From Planctomycetota bacterium (lineage in GTDB: Bacteria; Planctomycetota; B15-G4), in contig JAJDEO010000020.1 in NCBI GenBank assembly GCA_029259745.1, positions 186,001 through 250,000 of the forward strand: a stretch of 64,000 nucleotides of DNA, written 5' to 3'. Under the pieces are notes generated by a model that worked only from the letters and a program-made list of their open reading frames with translations, did no database searches and was not told the DNA's origin. The stretch's first letter is position 1, and each line of letters begins with the position of its first letter. The position numbers and the translations under genes were made by a program. Below are positions 27,967 to 35,023 of this stretch, piece after piece.

Positions 27967-29799
27967 ATGGCTACGACTCTTCGCGCCCGCCGCGCTGCCG
28001 CTTGTGCCGCGCTGCTGGTGCTCGCACTCGCCGCTTGGCGCCTCGACGACGTCGGGCCCACCTGGGACCTCGCCCACGGCGAGTATGCCTACTCGGGCGC
28101 GTTGCTCGAGTGGACCCTCGGTGGCGACGCCGCGTACCTCGATGCCGGCTGGCGGGCGCGGCGCGTGCCGATGCGTGCACCGGCGCCAGTCTACGAGGCG
28201 GGCGTGCCCCTGGCGGCGATCTCGGTCCCGGCGGCGCTCGCCGTCGGGGTTTCGGTGCGGACGCTCTGGACGGAGTGGGGGTTCGTGGCGCCCGTCACCG
28301 CCGCGCTCGTGCCCGCGGTTCTCGCCTCGATGCTGCTCGTCGGCTGCGCGGTGTGGCTCGCCGTGCGGCGTGCCGGGCTGCTCGGGGGCGTCGGCGTGCT
28401 GGGGGCGATGCTGGCCTGCCCGCGACTCGTCGGGCACATGTCCTTCGACGTCAGGCATGTGCCCGTCGCGGCGCTGACGCTGCTGTTCTGGCTGCTCGCG
28501 CTCGAGTGGCGCGGCACGCGGCCCGTCTCGGGTCTCGTCGTCGCCCATGCGCCGCGTCTCGACGAGCGCTCGCGTGCTGTGCTTCGGATCGTCGTGCTCG
28601 GCGCCGTCGCGGGGCTCGCGCTGGCCTGGCGCGTCTCGTCTGTGAGTCTGCTGGTGGCCTGGCCGCTCGTCGCGTGGGCCCAGGGGCGACGGCCGCGGGT
28701 CGCGACTGCGCTGGGGGTGGCGCTCGTCGCGGCTGCCGTCGCGTGGCTCGCCTCGCCCGACCTCTGGCTGCACCCGGCCGAGGCCTGGGCCGATCGCGTG
28801 GCGTGGCGCGCGGCGAGACACACGCTGCGCACTTCGGCCGGCGCCTGGCTCGTCACGACGACGCCGTGGGTCGTGCTGTCGCTGGCCGTGCTCGGAGCTC
28901 TGGTACGCTCGGCGTGGCGCGTGGCGCTCGTCACCATGCTGGCCTTGCCGCTGCTCGGCTCGGCCTGGCTCCCGACGTGGTGGCCGCCCGAGGCCGCGCT
29001 GCTCGATGCGCTCGTGCCCGTGACCGTGTTCGCATCGTTCGGCGTCGTCGCACTGCGCGACGCATGGACGCGGCTCGTGGCGTCGGGTCGTGCGTCGGCG
29101 GCTGTGGGCGCGCTCGTGGCCCTCGCGCTGCTGCTTCCCGGGTGGCGCTCGACGGCCGCGACGTGGCCCTACGGCGCGACGACGTACGCCGGCGCGGGGC
29201 TTGGCGAGGCCCAGCGCCGCGGGCTCCCCGGCGCGGCCGACGTCCAAGCTGCCACGGTCTGGAACGGCTTGGCCTGGCTCAGCGAGCACGCCGAACTCGG
29301 CGGCGACGTGCTCGTGCTCGTCGGCGATCGCCTCGCCGCCACGGCAGCGCCCGTCCGACTGCGCCGCGACCTCGATCTCATCGGGCGCGGGGGACTGCTG
29401 CCCGACCCGCCACCGCCGCTCTACGTCGTCATGCCCCTGCGCCCGGGACGCCACCAGGGCCTCGCGGCTCTGACGCGTCGTGCGGGCCGGCTCGTCCACA
29501 CGGTCCAGGTTCAGGGGGCGCTGCTGCTCGAGATCTGGCAGGTCGACGACGAGGCGTCCGCGCGCGATCTCACGAAGGCCTGGCGTGCGGCCGTTTCCGC
29601 TCCGGCCGAGATCGCTGCCAAGCTCGTCGACGAGTTGCGCGCCGAGGATCCCGTCGCCGCGGCCGATCTCGATGCTTGGCTCGCGACGGCCCGGGATACG
29701 GGGGCCCGCGCGCTTCTCGGCGTCCGAGCCCTGGCGCCGGCCTCGCTGCGGCCGCGCGTCGACGACGTTCTCTCGGCGGCTTTGTCCGGCGAGCCGTGA
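27967..29799 (+). CDS. Membrane glycosyltransferase-like protein (GT-C type)
   Basis: The 610-residue protein has about ten hydrophobic helices between residues 12 and 400 and a soluble C-terminal part of about 210 residues. An early acidic loop, 'DDVGPTWDLAHGEYAYSG', sits after the first helix, where GT-C enzymes (PMT/ArnT/RgtA type) carry their catalytic Asp. GT-C enzymes move sugars from polyprenyl-phosphate donors to lipids or proteins at the periplasmic face. The tail contains 'YVVMPLRPGRHQGLAALTRR' and ends without further helices. Family resemblance is by architecture, not by a decisive motif. It diverges from the FAD oxidoreductase and is monocistronic as far as visible. Confidence 0.6.
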   Translation: MATTLRARRAAACAALLVLALAAWRLDDVGPTWDLAHGEYAYSGALLEWTLGGDAAYLDAGWRARRVPMRAPAPVYEAGVPLAAISVPAALAVGVSVRTLWTEWGFVAPVTAALVPAVLASMLLVGCAVWLAVRRAGLLGGVGVLGAMLACPRLVGHMSFDVRHVPVAALTLLFWLLALEWRGTRPVSGLVVAHAPRLDERSRAVLRIVVLGAVAGLALAWRVSSVSLLVAWPLVAWAQGRRPRVATALGVALVAAAVAWLASPDLWLHPAEAWADRVAWRAARHTLRTSAGAWLVTTTPWVVLSLAVLGALVRSAWRVALVTMLALPLLGSAWLPTWWPPEAALLDALVPVTVFASFGVVALRDAWTRLVASGRASAAVGALVALALLLPGWRSTAATWPYGATTYAGAGLGEAQRRGLPGAADVQAATVWNGLAWLSEHAELGGDVLVLVGDRLAATAAPVRLRRDLDLIGRGGLLPDPPPPLYVVMPLRPGRHQGLAALTRRAGRLVHTVQVQGALLLEIWQVDDEASARDLTKAWRAAVSAPAEIAAKLVDELRAEDPVAAADLDAWLATARDTGARALLGVRALAPASLRPRVDDVLSAALSGEP

Positions 29800-29837
29800 C
29801 GTTGCCGCTTCAGCCTCCCTTCAGACGCGTCGACGGG

Positions 29838-29888
29838 ATCTGTGACACGATGCCATCTGTGACAAGAAGCCATCTGTGACACGATGAG
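29838..29888. repeat. Three tandem 17-bp repeats upstream of an exported-protein gene
   Basis: ATCTGTGACA recurs at 29838, 29855 and 29872, exactly 17 bases apart. The full units are ATCTGTGACACGATGCC, ATCTGTGACAAGAAGCC and ATCTGTGACACGATGAG. They sit in the 162-base gap between the glycosyltransferase and the gene at 29962, 74 bases ahead of its start. The spacing could suit a protein that binds repeated sites, or it may be slippage; no coding role is apparent. Confidence 0.7.
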
Positions 29889-29961
29889 CGGGTGACAGGC
29901 AGACGCCGCGGCGTTCGTCACTTGCCGGGAGAGTTTGGTCCGGACATCCAGGAGAGCACCC

Positions 29962-30855
29962 ATGACCCCACGTCTCGCTGGCGCCCTCGCCCTGTTCGCG
30001 TTCGTCGTCGCGCTGCCCGTGTCCGCGCAGGATGAACCCGCCACGTTCTTCGTCGGTGCCGACACGGAGAAGGCTCAGCTCGACGCGTTTCGGAAAGTGT
30101 ATCGCGGCTCGGATCCGAACCTCCTGGCCGAGGCGATCCGCGCGTTCGGCGAGGCGAGTCGACGTCTCGAAGACGGCGGGAGTTCACGAACCGTGGCGAA
30201 GACGATCGCGCGCGGATTCGCTGAGGATGACTTCGCACCGCGCATCGCGGCTGCGGTCGAGCTCGCGTGGGGGCGTCATCCCGACACGGTGATCGACGTC
30301 CTCGACGACGCGCTCGACGAGACGCGCAACGAGATCCAGAAGCGCATCGGGCGTCCCGATGAAGAGTCACGCACGGCGATGCGCGACGCGACGAACCTGT
30401 TCCAGCTCATCTGCGCGGCGCTCTCGTACCACCACGACGACCGGGCCGTCGACGTGCTGTCGAGCCAGGCGCGTCGCCTCTCGCCATCGAGCAAGGGCAA
30501 CAACCTTTCGGCCGCACTCATCACGCCGCTTTCCGATGCGCTGCTCGAGCTCGGTCAGCGCGATGGTGTCGAACTCATCGTGCGCACGACGTCCACGTTC
30601 GTCGGCGCCAACCAGCGCTCGAACGCGAAGCGGCTGCATACCTCGCTGTCGACCTTTTCCAACTCGATCGGCTACGCGCCGCCGGCCTTCGACGACACCT
30701 TCGACCAGTCGTGGCGGGCCTGGTTCGATGAGCACGAAGACGAGTTCGTCGAGAGCTTTGACAAACTCGAAGGCCCGATCGAGCGACCGATGGCGCTGAA
30801 CCGCCGCGCTCCCCGGATGGGCGCGACGACACCCGAAGGACCCCAACGACCATGA
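29962..30855 (+). CDS. Exported alpha-helical protein of unknown function
   Basis: The 297-residue product has a signal peptide (hydrophobic core '[20 protein letters not shown]', cleavage after about residue 22). The mature part is mostly helical and charged, with leucine and alanine spacing that suggests a HEAT/armadillo-like stack ('[16 protein letters not shown]', '[20 protein letters not shown]'). I do not recognise a family. The ATG at 29962 follows a good AGGAG with seven bases between. The stop overlaps the next start (ATGA at 30852-30855), so it is coupled to the VOC gene, which hints at a shared pathway. Confidence 0.75.
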   Translation: MTPRLAGALALFAFVVALPVSAQDEPATFFVGADTEKAQLDAFRKVYRGSDPNLLAEAIRAFGEASRRLEDGGSSRTVAKTIARGFAEDDFAPRIAAAVELAWGRHPDTVIDVLDDALDETRNEIQKRIGRPDEESRTAMRDATNLFQLICAALSYHHDDRAVDVLSSQARRLSPSSKGNNLSAALITPLSDALLELGQRDGVELIVRTTSTFVGANQRSNAKRLHTSLSTFSNSIGYAPPAFDDTFDQSWRAWFDEHEDEFVESFDKLEGPIERPMALNRRAPRMGATTPEGPQRP

Positions 30856-31268
30856 GCCAGCCCCCGTTCCATCTCGCGTTCCCGGTGCACGACCTCGAGG
30901 CCGCGCGAAAGTTCTACGGCGAGGTGTTGGGCTGTCCCGAGGGACGGTCGAGTGCGGCGTGGATCGATTTCGACTTTCGTGGCCATCAGATCGTGGCGCA
31001 CCTCGCGCCGCGCCAAGTCGAGCCGCCGACGACGAAGGTCGACAGTCACGACGTCCCCGCACGGCACTTCGGTCTCATCCTGGCGTGGGACGAGTGGGAG
31101 GCGCTCGTGGCACGCCTGCGCGACCAGGGCGTCGCCTTCCTCATCGAGCCGGCGATCCGTTTCAAGGGGCTGCCCGGTGAGCAGGCGATGTGCTTCGTGC
31201 GCGACCCGAGCGGGAACGCCCTCGAGTTCAAGGCGTTCCGCGATCCGGCGGAACTCTTCGTGCGCTGA
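30852..31268 (+). CDS. VOC-family (glyoxalase/dioxygenase-fold) protein
   Basis: The 138-residue protein has the paired beta-alpha-beta modules of the vicinal-oxygen-chelate fold. The start '[27 protein letters not shown]' is typical. '[18 protein letters not shown]' begins the second module and '[15 protein letters not shown]' is the end signature with its Glu. Metal-ligand candidates are His in 'LAFPVHDL' or 'LAF', His in 'RHFGLI', and Glu in 'ALEFKA'. Substrate is unknown; these enzymes include glyoxalases, epimerases and resistance proteins. It overlaps the preceding exported-protein gene by ATGA. Confidence 0.88.
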   Translation: MSQPPFHLAFPVHDLEAARKFYGEVLGCPEGRSSAAWIDFDFRGHQIVAHLAPRQVEPPTTKVDSHDVPARHFGLILAWDEWEALVARLRDQGVAFLIEPAIRFKGLPGEQAMCFVRDPSGNALEFKAFRDPAELFVR

Positions 31269-31333
31269 ACCGTGGATGCGCGCGCGGTGTCGCGTGTAGT
31301 CTCGGCGCTCGTCCATACCCCGGAGATCGCCAC

Positions 31334-32224
31334 GTGCCCATGCGCCGCATGACCCCAGTGCTCGTCCTCGCGTGCACGCTGGCAGCCTGCTCGGACAGCG
31401 GGACGCATGCTCACGATCACGGTGACCACGACCACGACCCCGACGACCATGCCGGGCACGGACACGCCGAGGATGGGCACGCGGTTCTCGAGCAGACCGC
31501 CGGCGAGTCCGTGACGCTCGACGAGTCGTCGGCACTCGCCGAGTTCCTGCTCAACAACAACATCCGCGACGAGGCCGGCTGGATGCGTGTCGACATCGCG
31601 CACAGCGACATCACGGGTGGGCCGCGGCGCGTCTTCGCTGACAAGTACGCCGTCGGCGAGGCGTTGCTCGGCTGGGCCGGTGTCGACGAGTCCGGTGCAC
31701 CGGCACCGCTGGCCTACGCGCCCGGGGCCGTGTTCGTGGCCGAGAACCTCGACGACATCGGCGGCGTGGTCTCCACCTTCGTGATCCAGTTCGACGACGA
31801 CGGCGCGCCGACCTTCCGCGCCTTCGACGCGCGCGGCCATGAGTCCGACGAGACCCCGATCGCCCACGCCGCAGCCACGGGCTCGACGCCGTCCGATTGT
31901 CGCGCCTGTCATCTCGGCGAGCAGGTCTTCGCGCCGATGTCGGCGTTTCCCCACGAGGAGGAACGCGTTGCGCTAGAGGTCGATCCACGCGTGCGCGATG
32001 CCGAGCGGGTGGCCCTGTTCAGCGAGTCGTTCACGCGCGGCAGCGGTGTCTTCGGACCTTACGGCGGCCTGCTCCTCTCGACATACGCGGCCGATGTCCG
32101 CGACGACAAGCTCACCAAGTACGACCAGTACGGGATGTTCGTGCTCGCGCAGCGCTACGCCGAGGAGCTCGGCTTGCCACCGATGCAGTTCGGCGACGGC
32201 GACGGCGAGGGAGAGGACCGATGA
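31334..32224 (+). CDS. His-rich lipoprotein with a CxxCH haem motif
   Basis: The 296-residue product begins with a lipoprotein signal ending 'LAAC' (lipid Cys19). Residues 25-49 hold nine histidines mixed with Asp, a likely metal-binding stretch. After a soluble domain with a 'FVAENLDD' segment comes Cys189-x-x-Cys192-His193 ('DCRACHLGEQ'), a c-type haem-attachment motif in an exported protein. Start: the GTG at 31334 has CGGAG eight bases upstream; the ATG at 31340 is the alternative. I cannot name a family; cytochrome P460-like or other monohaem lipoproteins are possible. The stop overlaps the next gene (ATGA), so the 94-residue membrane protein is probably co-translated. Confidence 0.75.
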   Translation: MPMRRMTPVLVLACTLAACSDSGTHAHDHGDHDHDPDDHAGHGHAEDGHAVLEQTAGESVTLDESSALAEFLLNNNIRDEAGWMRVDIAHSDITGGPRRVFADKYAVGEALLGWAGVDESGAPAPLAYAPGAVFVAENLDDIGGVVSTFVIQFDDDGAPTFRAFDARGHESDETPIAHAAATGSTPSDCRACHLGEQVFAPMSAFPHEEERVALEVDPRVRDAERVALFSESFTRGSGVFGPYGGLLLSTYAADVRDDKLTKYDQYGMFVLAQRYAEELGLPPMQFGDGDGEGEDR

Positions 32225-32505
32225 GGCGTGGAGTGTATGCGCGGCGCCTGATGCGCACCTTCCGCGACGCGGCGGCCTCGTCGCGCAAGACGGCGCGGAG
32301 CCTGCGAGATCTCGGCGTCGAGGACGATGTCGAGTTCCGGCGCGTGGCCGGCGAGGGCGTCTTCATCAACACGCACGGCGACGTGTGGTACCTCGATGAG
32401 GAGCGGGCGACGCTCTATGTCTCGAGGCGTCGTCGGCGCGCGCTCGTCGCGATCGCGATCGCCGTTGCCTTCGTCGCGCTGATCGCCGTATTCAAGCTCG
32501 GCTGA
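32221..32505 (+). CDS. Small tail-anchored membrane protein of unknown function
   Basis: The 94-residue product is Arg-rich at the N-terminus, has a soluble middle ('DDVEFRRVAGEGVFINTHGDV'-type region), a basic cluster 'SRRRRRA', and one C-terminal helix (about 75-93). The arrangement predicts an inner-membrane protein with its bulk in the cytoplasm. The ATG at 32221 overlaps the stop of the haem lipoprotein gene. No known domain. Its coupling to an exported metalloprotein suggests, but does not show, an accessory role. Confidence 0.68.
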   Translation: MRRGVYARRLMRTFRDAAASSRKTARSLRDLGVEDDVEFRRVAGEGVFINTHGDVWYLDEERATLYVSRRRRRALVAIAIAVAFVALIAVFKLG

Positions 32506-32727
32506 GGCCCGCGGGCCGGCCGCGAGCCGCGGGGGCCGCCGAGCGAAAGGCAGGCCCGCCGAGCCGGAGCTCAGCGGGCCATGCCGCGAAGGCGATGCTC
32601 CGCGTCCCCAGCCGTCGAAACGGCCGTCGTATCACTCCCGGAGTTGACCACGGATCGGGTGATCGCGGTCAGAGGGGGGAAGCGTCACGAGCGAGCGGAC
32701 CGCAGGGCTGAAATCGGAAAAAACATC
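32506..32727. terminator. Palindrome and hairpin between convergent genes
   Basis: The 12-base perfect palindrome GGCCCGCGGGCC (32506-32517) begins right after the preceding stop codon. A second hairpin pairs GGCCCGC (32553-32559) with GCGGGCC (32574-32580). Neither is followed by a T-run on the plus strand. On the minus strand the ytxJ stop is followed by TTTTTT about five bases on, without a clear preceding stem. The region separates two convergent units; I see nothing else in it. Confidence 0.4.
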
Positions 32728-33063
32728 TCAGCCGGCGCCTTGCCATGCGGCCGTCAGCGAGTCGACCGTGATCTCATGGTGAGATCGGTCCCAGGTGGCC
32801 TGGCCGTCCACGAACAGGATCGCTTGGGGCGACTGGTGCACCACGCCCACGAGCCCGGCGAGTTCGCGGGCCACCGGCCGATCGCCGACGACATCGACGA
32901 ACAGCGTCGGCACGTCCGGGTGGCTGCCGAGGAAGGCATCCCACTCCCGTTTGGCGTGGCTGCTCACGGGGCAGATCGGTGAATGCTTGAATAGGAGGAC
33001 GCGTGGGTGCTGTTCGAGGGCACTCTGGAACGCGTCGAGGTCGTGGATCATCTCGGTCGACAT
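32728..33063 (-). CDS. ytxJ: YtxJ-like monothiol bacilliredoxin
   Basis: YtxJ-family proteins (bacillithiol-system thioredoxin-fold proteins) reduce mixed disulfides of low-molecular-weight thiols. The 111-residue product has the single catalytic Cys31 in 'LFKHSPICPVSS', the family form of 'KHSTxCPIS', with no resolving Cys in CxxC spacing. The thioredoxin fold continues with 'VPTLFVDVVGDR' and 'VHQSPQAILFVDGQATW', where SP is the cis-Pro loop ('HxSPQ'). It diverges from an Rrf2-type Cys regulator across 60 bases, which suggests thiol or iron-sulfur stress control. Confidence 0.85.
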   Translation of the reverse strand: MSTEMIHDLDAFQSALEQHPRVLLFKHSPICPVSSHAKREWDAFLGSHPDVPTLFVDVVGDRPVARELAGLVGVVHQSPQAILFVDGQATWDRSHHEITVDSLTAAWQGAG

Positions 33064-33123
33064 GGGAATCGCTCGGGGGTGGCGCTAAGCTTGCTGGGGG
33101 AGAAGAGACCCCCGGGCACGATC
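33064..33123. promoter_or_regulatory. Divergent ytxJ / rrf2 control region
   Basis: Sixty bases separate two divergent starts. An inverted repeat pairs GGGGG (33096-33100) with CCCCC (33109-33113), extendable to CTGGGGG/CCCCCGG with a T-G wobble, just before the regulator ATG. Such a site could be an operator for the Rrf2 protein or a hairpin in its leader. No IscR-type consensus is recognisable, and no clear ribosome binding site precedes the ATG at 33124. Confidence 0.4.
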
Positions 33124-33615
33124 ATGATCTATTCGGCAACCACGGAATATGCGCTTCGCGCACTCGCCCATATGGCGACGCTCGAAGACGGCGAACGCAT
33201 CTTGGCGCGCGATCTGGCCGCGGCGACGAACATCCCCCGCCAGTTCCTGGGCAAGATCTTGCACCGCCTCGCGCGCCTCGACCTGCTCGACTCCGCCAAG
33301 GGCCGCGGCGGTGGGTTCCGTTTCGCCCAGGCTGCGAGCGACATTCTCGTCTCCGACGTGGTCCGGGCCGTCGAGGGCGGCGACCTCACGAAGCAGTGCG
33401 TCCTCGGGCTCGACGAGTGCAACGACCAGCAGCCCTGTCCGATGCACGACGAGTGGGTGAAGTTCCGGCATGCCCTGATGGAGCGCGTCTACTCGATGAG
33501 CGTCTCGGATCTCGGCACGAACCTCAAGGCGAAGCGACTGCTCAACCCCACGCCGGTTCCGCGGGCGTCGGTCGAGGACGTCCTCGCCGGCGAGCCCGAC
33601 ATCGAAGAAGACTGA
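33124..33615 (+). CDS. Rrf2-family regulator with a three-Cys cluster motif
   Basis: Rrf2 proteins are winged-helix dimers that often sense redox, nitric oxide or iron-sulfur status. The 163-residue form starts 'MIYSATTEYALRALAHMA', the canonical Rrf2 N-terminus; the frame from 33007 is only an upstream extension. The winged helix shows 'IPRQFLGKILHRLARLDLLDS' then 'KGRGGGFRFAQ'. The sensor segment has Cys92-x6-Cys99-x5-Cys105 near 'CVLGLDECNDQQPCP', close to but not identical with IscR (x5, x5). So a [2Fe-2S] or [4Fe-4S] cluster is likely. Divergent from ytxJ, a probable target. Confidence 0.88.
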   Translation: MIYSATTEYALRALAHMATLEDGERILARDLAAATNIPRQFLGKILHRLARLDLLDSAKGRGGGFRFAQAASDILVSDVVRAVEGGDLTKQCVLGLDECNDQQPCPMHDEWVKFRHALMERVYSMSVSDLGTNLKAKRLLNPTPVPRASVEDVLAGEPDIEED

Positions 33616-33622
33616 GCCGGAC

Positions 33623-33774
33623 GGTTCACGGTCGACCTGCTGCGGCCGTGTCTGAATCGGTCCCGGCACCGTTGCCGTGATACCGCTGATCAACGGTCAA
33701 ACCTGGTCGGACGCCTTGCTTCGTCGTTCCGGCAAGACGCAGTCGCGCGCTCGCGACGATCGTCCATGAGTCAC
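33623..33774. repeat. Dispersed intergenic element, copy R1
   Basis: Between convergent rrf2 and amidohydrolase genes. It shares CTGCTGCGG, TCTGAATC, GGCACCGT, CTGATC and the end CGACGATCGTCCATGAGT, in the same order, with copy R2 at 34761-34927. The two ends are imperfectly complementary, so the whole can fold into one long hairpin. Core at 33751-33770 (minus sense). Confidence 0.65.
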
Positions 33775-33793
33775 GCGCGCTGAGACGCGGCCC

Positions 33794-34714
33794 TCAGCCG
33801 GCCGCCACGCGGGCCGGCAGGAGACGCGCGAGATTGGCTCCCATGACGGCCGCGATGTCATCGGCCGTCGCGCCTGCTGCTGCGAGTGCGACCTTCTGGG
33901 CATCGCGACGGTCTGTGCAGTAACCGCGCGGGAAGACGCTGGAGTCGGTGCCGAACAGGATCCGCTCGGCGCCGAACACCTCGAGCGAGGCGCGGAACAC
34001 CGTGGCGAGATCCAGCCCAGGGTTCGTCGCCATCCACGCGTTCGACGAACTCGTGTCCACCATGATGTTCTCGCACTGGTCGCCGGCCATCAGCGTCTCG
34101 TGGAAGAACCCACCGCCGAAGTGCGGCACGACGAACGCCGTGTTCGGGAAGGCGTTGGCCGCCGGGACGATGCCGAGCGGGTTGGCGTAGCTGAGGTCGT
34201 AGGGGCGCGGGAGACCGAAGAGGTCGCGCAGCTTCACCTTCAGGATTCCGCAGTGGACGATGACGGGCGCGTCGTGCTTCGCCGCCACGTCGCACACGGC
34301 GAGGAAGGCGGGGTCGGACGGGTGCACGTGATGCATGGCCGGAAAGGTCAGCAGCCCGCGTAGACCGAGATCGCCGAGAGCCTTCTCTGCGAAGGCCACC
34401 GCACCCTCGGCCGACGGATCGATCACGGTGTAGCCCAGCAGGCGCCCGTTGCTCGTGCGCGCGGCCTCGGCGACAGCGGCTGCCTCAGGCGGGACGCTTG
34501 CGAAGGTCACCATGCGGTCGACGCCGGCTGTGTCCATCTCGGCTAGCCAGCGGTCGCGGTGGGCGCCGACGTCGTCGCTCGGGACTTCGACGCCGGACGC
34601 CTTGGAAACGGCGGCGATGAGAGCAGCCGGTTCACCGTCGCGCGGTGAGAGCTTCGCGAGTGTCTCGAAGAAGGGGCGCGAGAAGAAGTGCGTGTGGGCA
34701 TCTTGGAGCGTCAT
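33794..34714 (-). CDS. Amidohydrolase (PF04909 type)
   Basis: Metal-dependent TIM-barrel hydrolase/decarboxylase of the amidohydrolase-2 group. The 306-residue protein starts with the metal motif His7-x-His9 ('DAHTHFF'). It continues with 'VIVHCGIL', 'VVPHFGGGFFHETL' and 'RILFGTDSSVFPRGY', the metal/catalytic His and Asp strands of this family. Relatives include 4-oxalomesaconate hydratases and ACMSD-type decarboxylases; the true substrate is not shown. Length and motif order are complete. Flanked on both sides by dispersed elements R1 and R2. Confidence 0.88.
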   Translation of the reverse strand: MTLQDAHTHFFSRPFFETLAKLSPRDGEPAALIAAVSKASGVEVPSDDVGAHRDRWLAEMDTAGVDRMVTFASVPPEAAAVAEAARTSNGRLLGYTVIDPSAEGAVAFAEKALGDLGLRGLLTFPAMHHVHPSDPAFLAVCDVAAKHDAPVIVHCGILKVKLRDLFGLPRPYDLSYANPLGIVPAANAFPNTAFVVPHFGGGFFHETLMAGDQCENIMVDTSSSNAWMATNPGLDLATVFRASLEVFGAERILFGTDSSVFPRGYCTDRRDAQKVALAAAGATADDIAAVMGANLARLLPARVAAG

Positions 34715-34760
34715 GCGTCGGGACCTGTGCGGAGCGGGGCGAAGACGAACACGAGCCCGG

Positions 34761-34927
34761 ATTATTCACTGACGAGCTGCTGCGGTCGCCTCTGAATCCT
34801 TCCTGGCACCGTGGAGACGATCTTTCTGATCCTCGACGGCCAGAACAGACCGCCTCCGGTCAGCAACCTCGCTTCGGCTTGCTAGCAAGGCCCGGCCGCG
34901 ACCTCGTGACGATCGTCCATGAGTAAC
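34761..34927. repeat. Dispersed intergenic element, copy R2
   Basis: Between the divergent amidohydrolase and transporter-fusion genes, in a 309-base gap. The left end (ATTATTCACTGACGAGC, 34761-34777) is imperfectly complementary to the right end (GACGATCGTCCATGAGTAAC, 34908-34927). The internal order of blocks matches R1. The bases outside it up to 35010 show no other structure. Confidence 0.65.
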
Positions 34928-35010
34928 CCTGGCTCGTACGCGGGCCGGGCCACGTGGAGACGCCTCGGAGGTGTCGCAGAGAGGTGCGCCGGACAGCGCG
35001 TGCGTCGGGG

Positions 35011-35023
35011 TAGACTCCGGCGC
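35011..35023 (+). promoter_or_regulatory. -10-like box abutting the start of the fusion gene
   Basis: TAGACT at 35011-35016 fits TANNNT and ends seven bases before the ATG at 35024, with no ribosome binding site between. The geometry matches a leaderless transcript and is the same as at 27953. Confidence 0.35.

Noticed and set aside
27681..29879. Open frame of 732 codons on the plus strand
   Set aside because: Out of frame with the membrane glycosyltransferase over the same bases; mostly Ala/Arg/Gly with no hydrophobic pattern.
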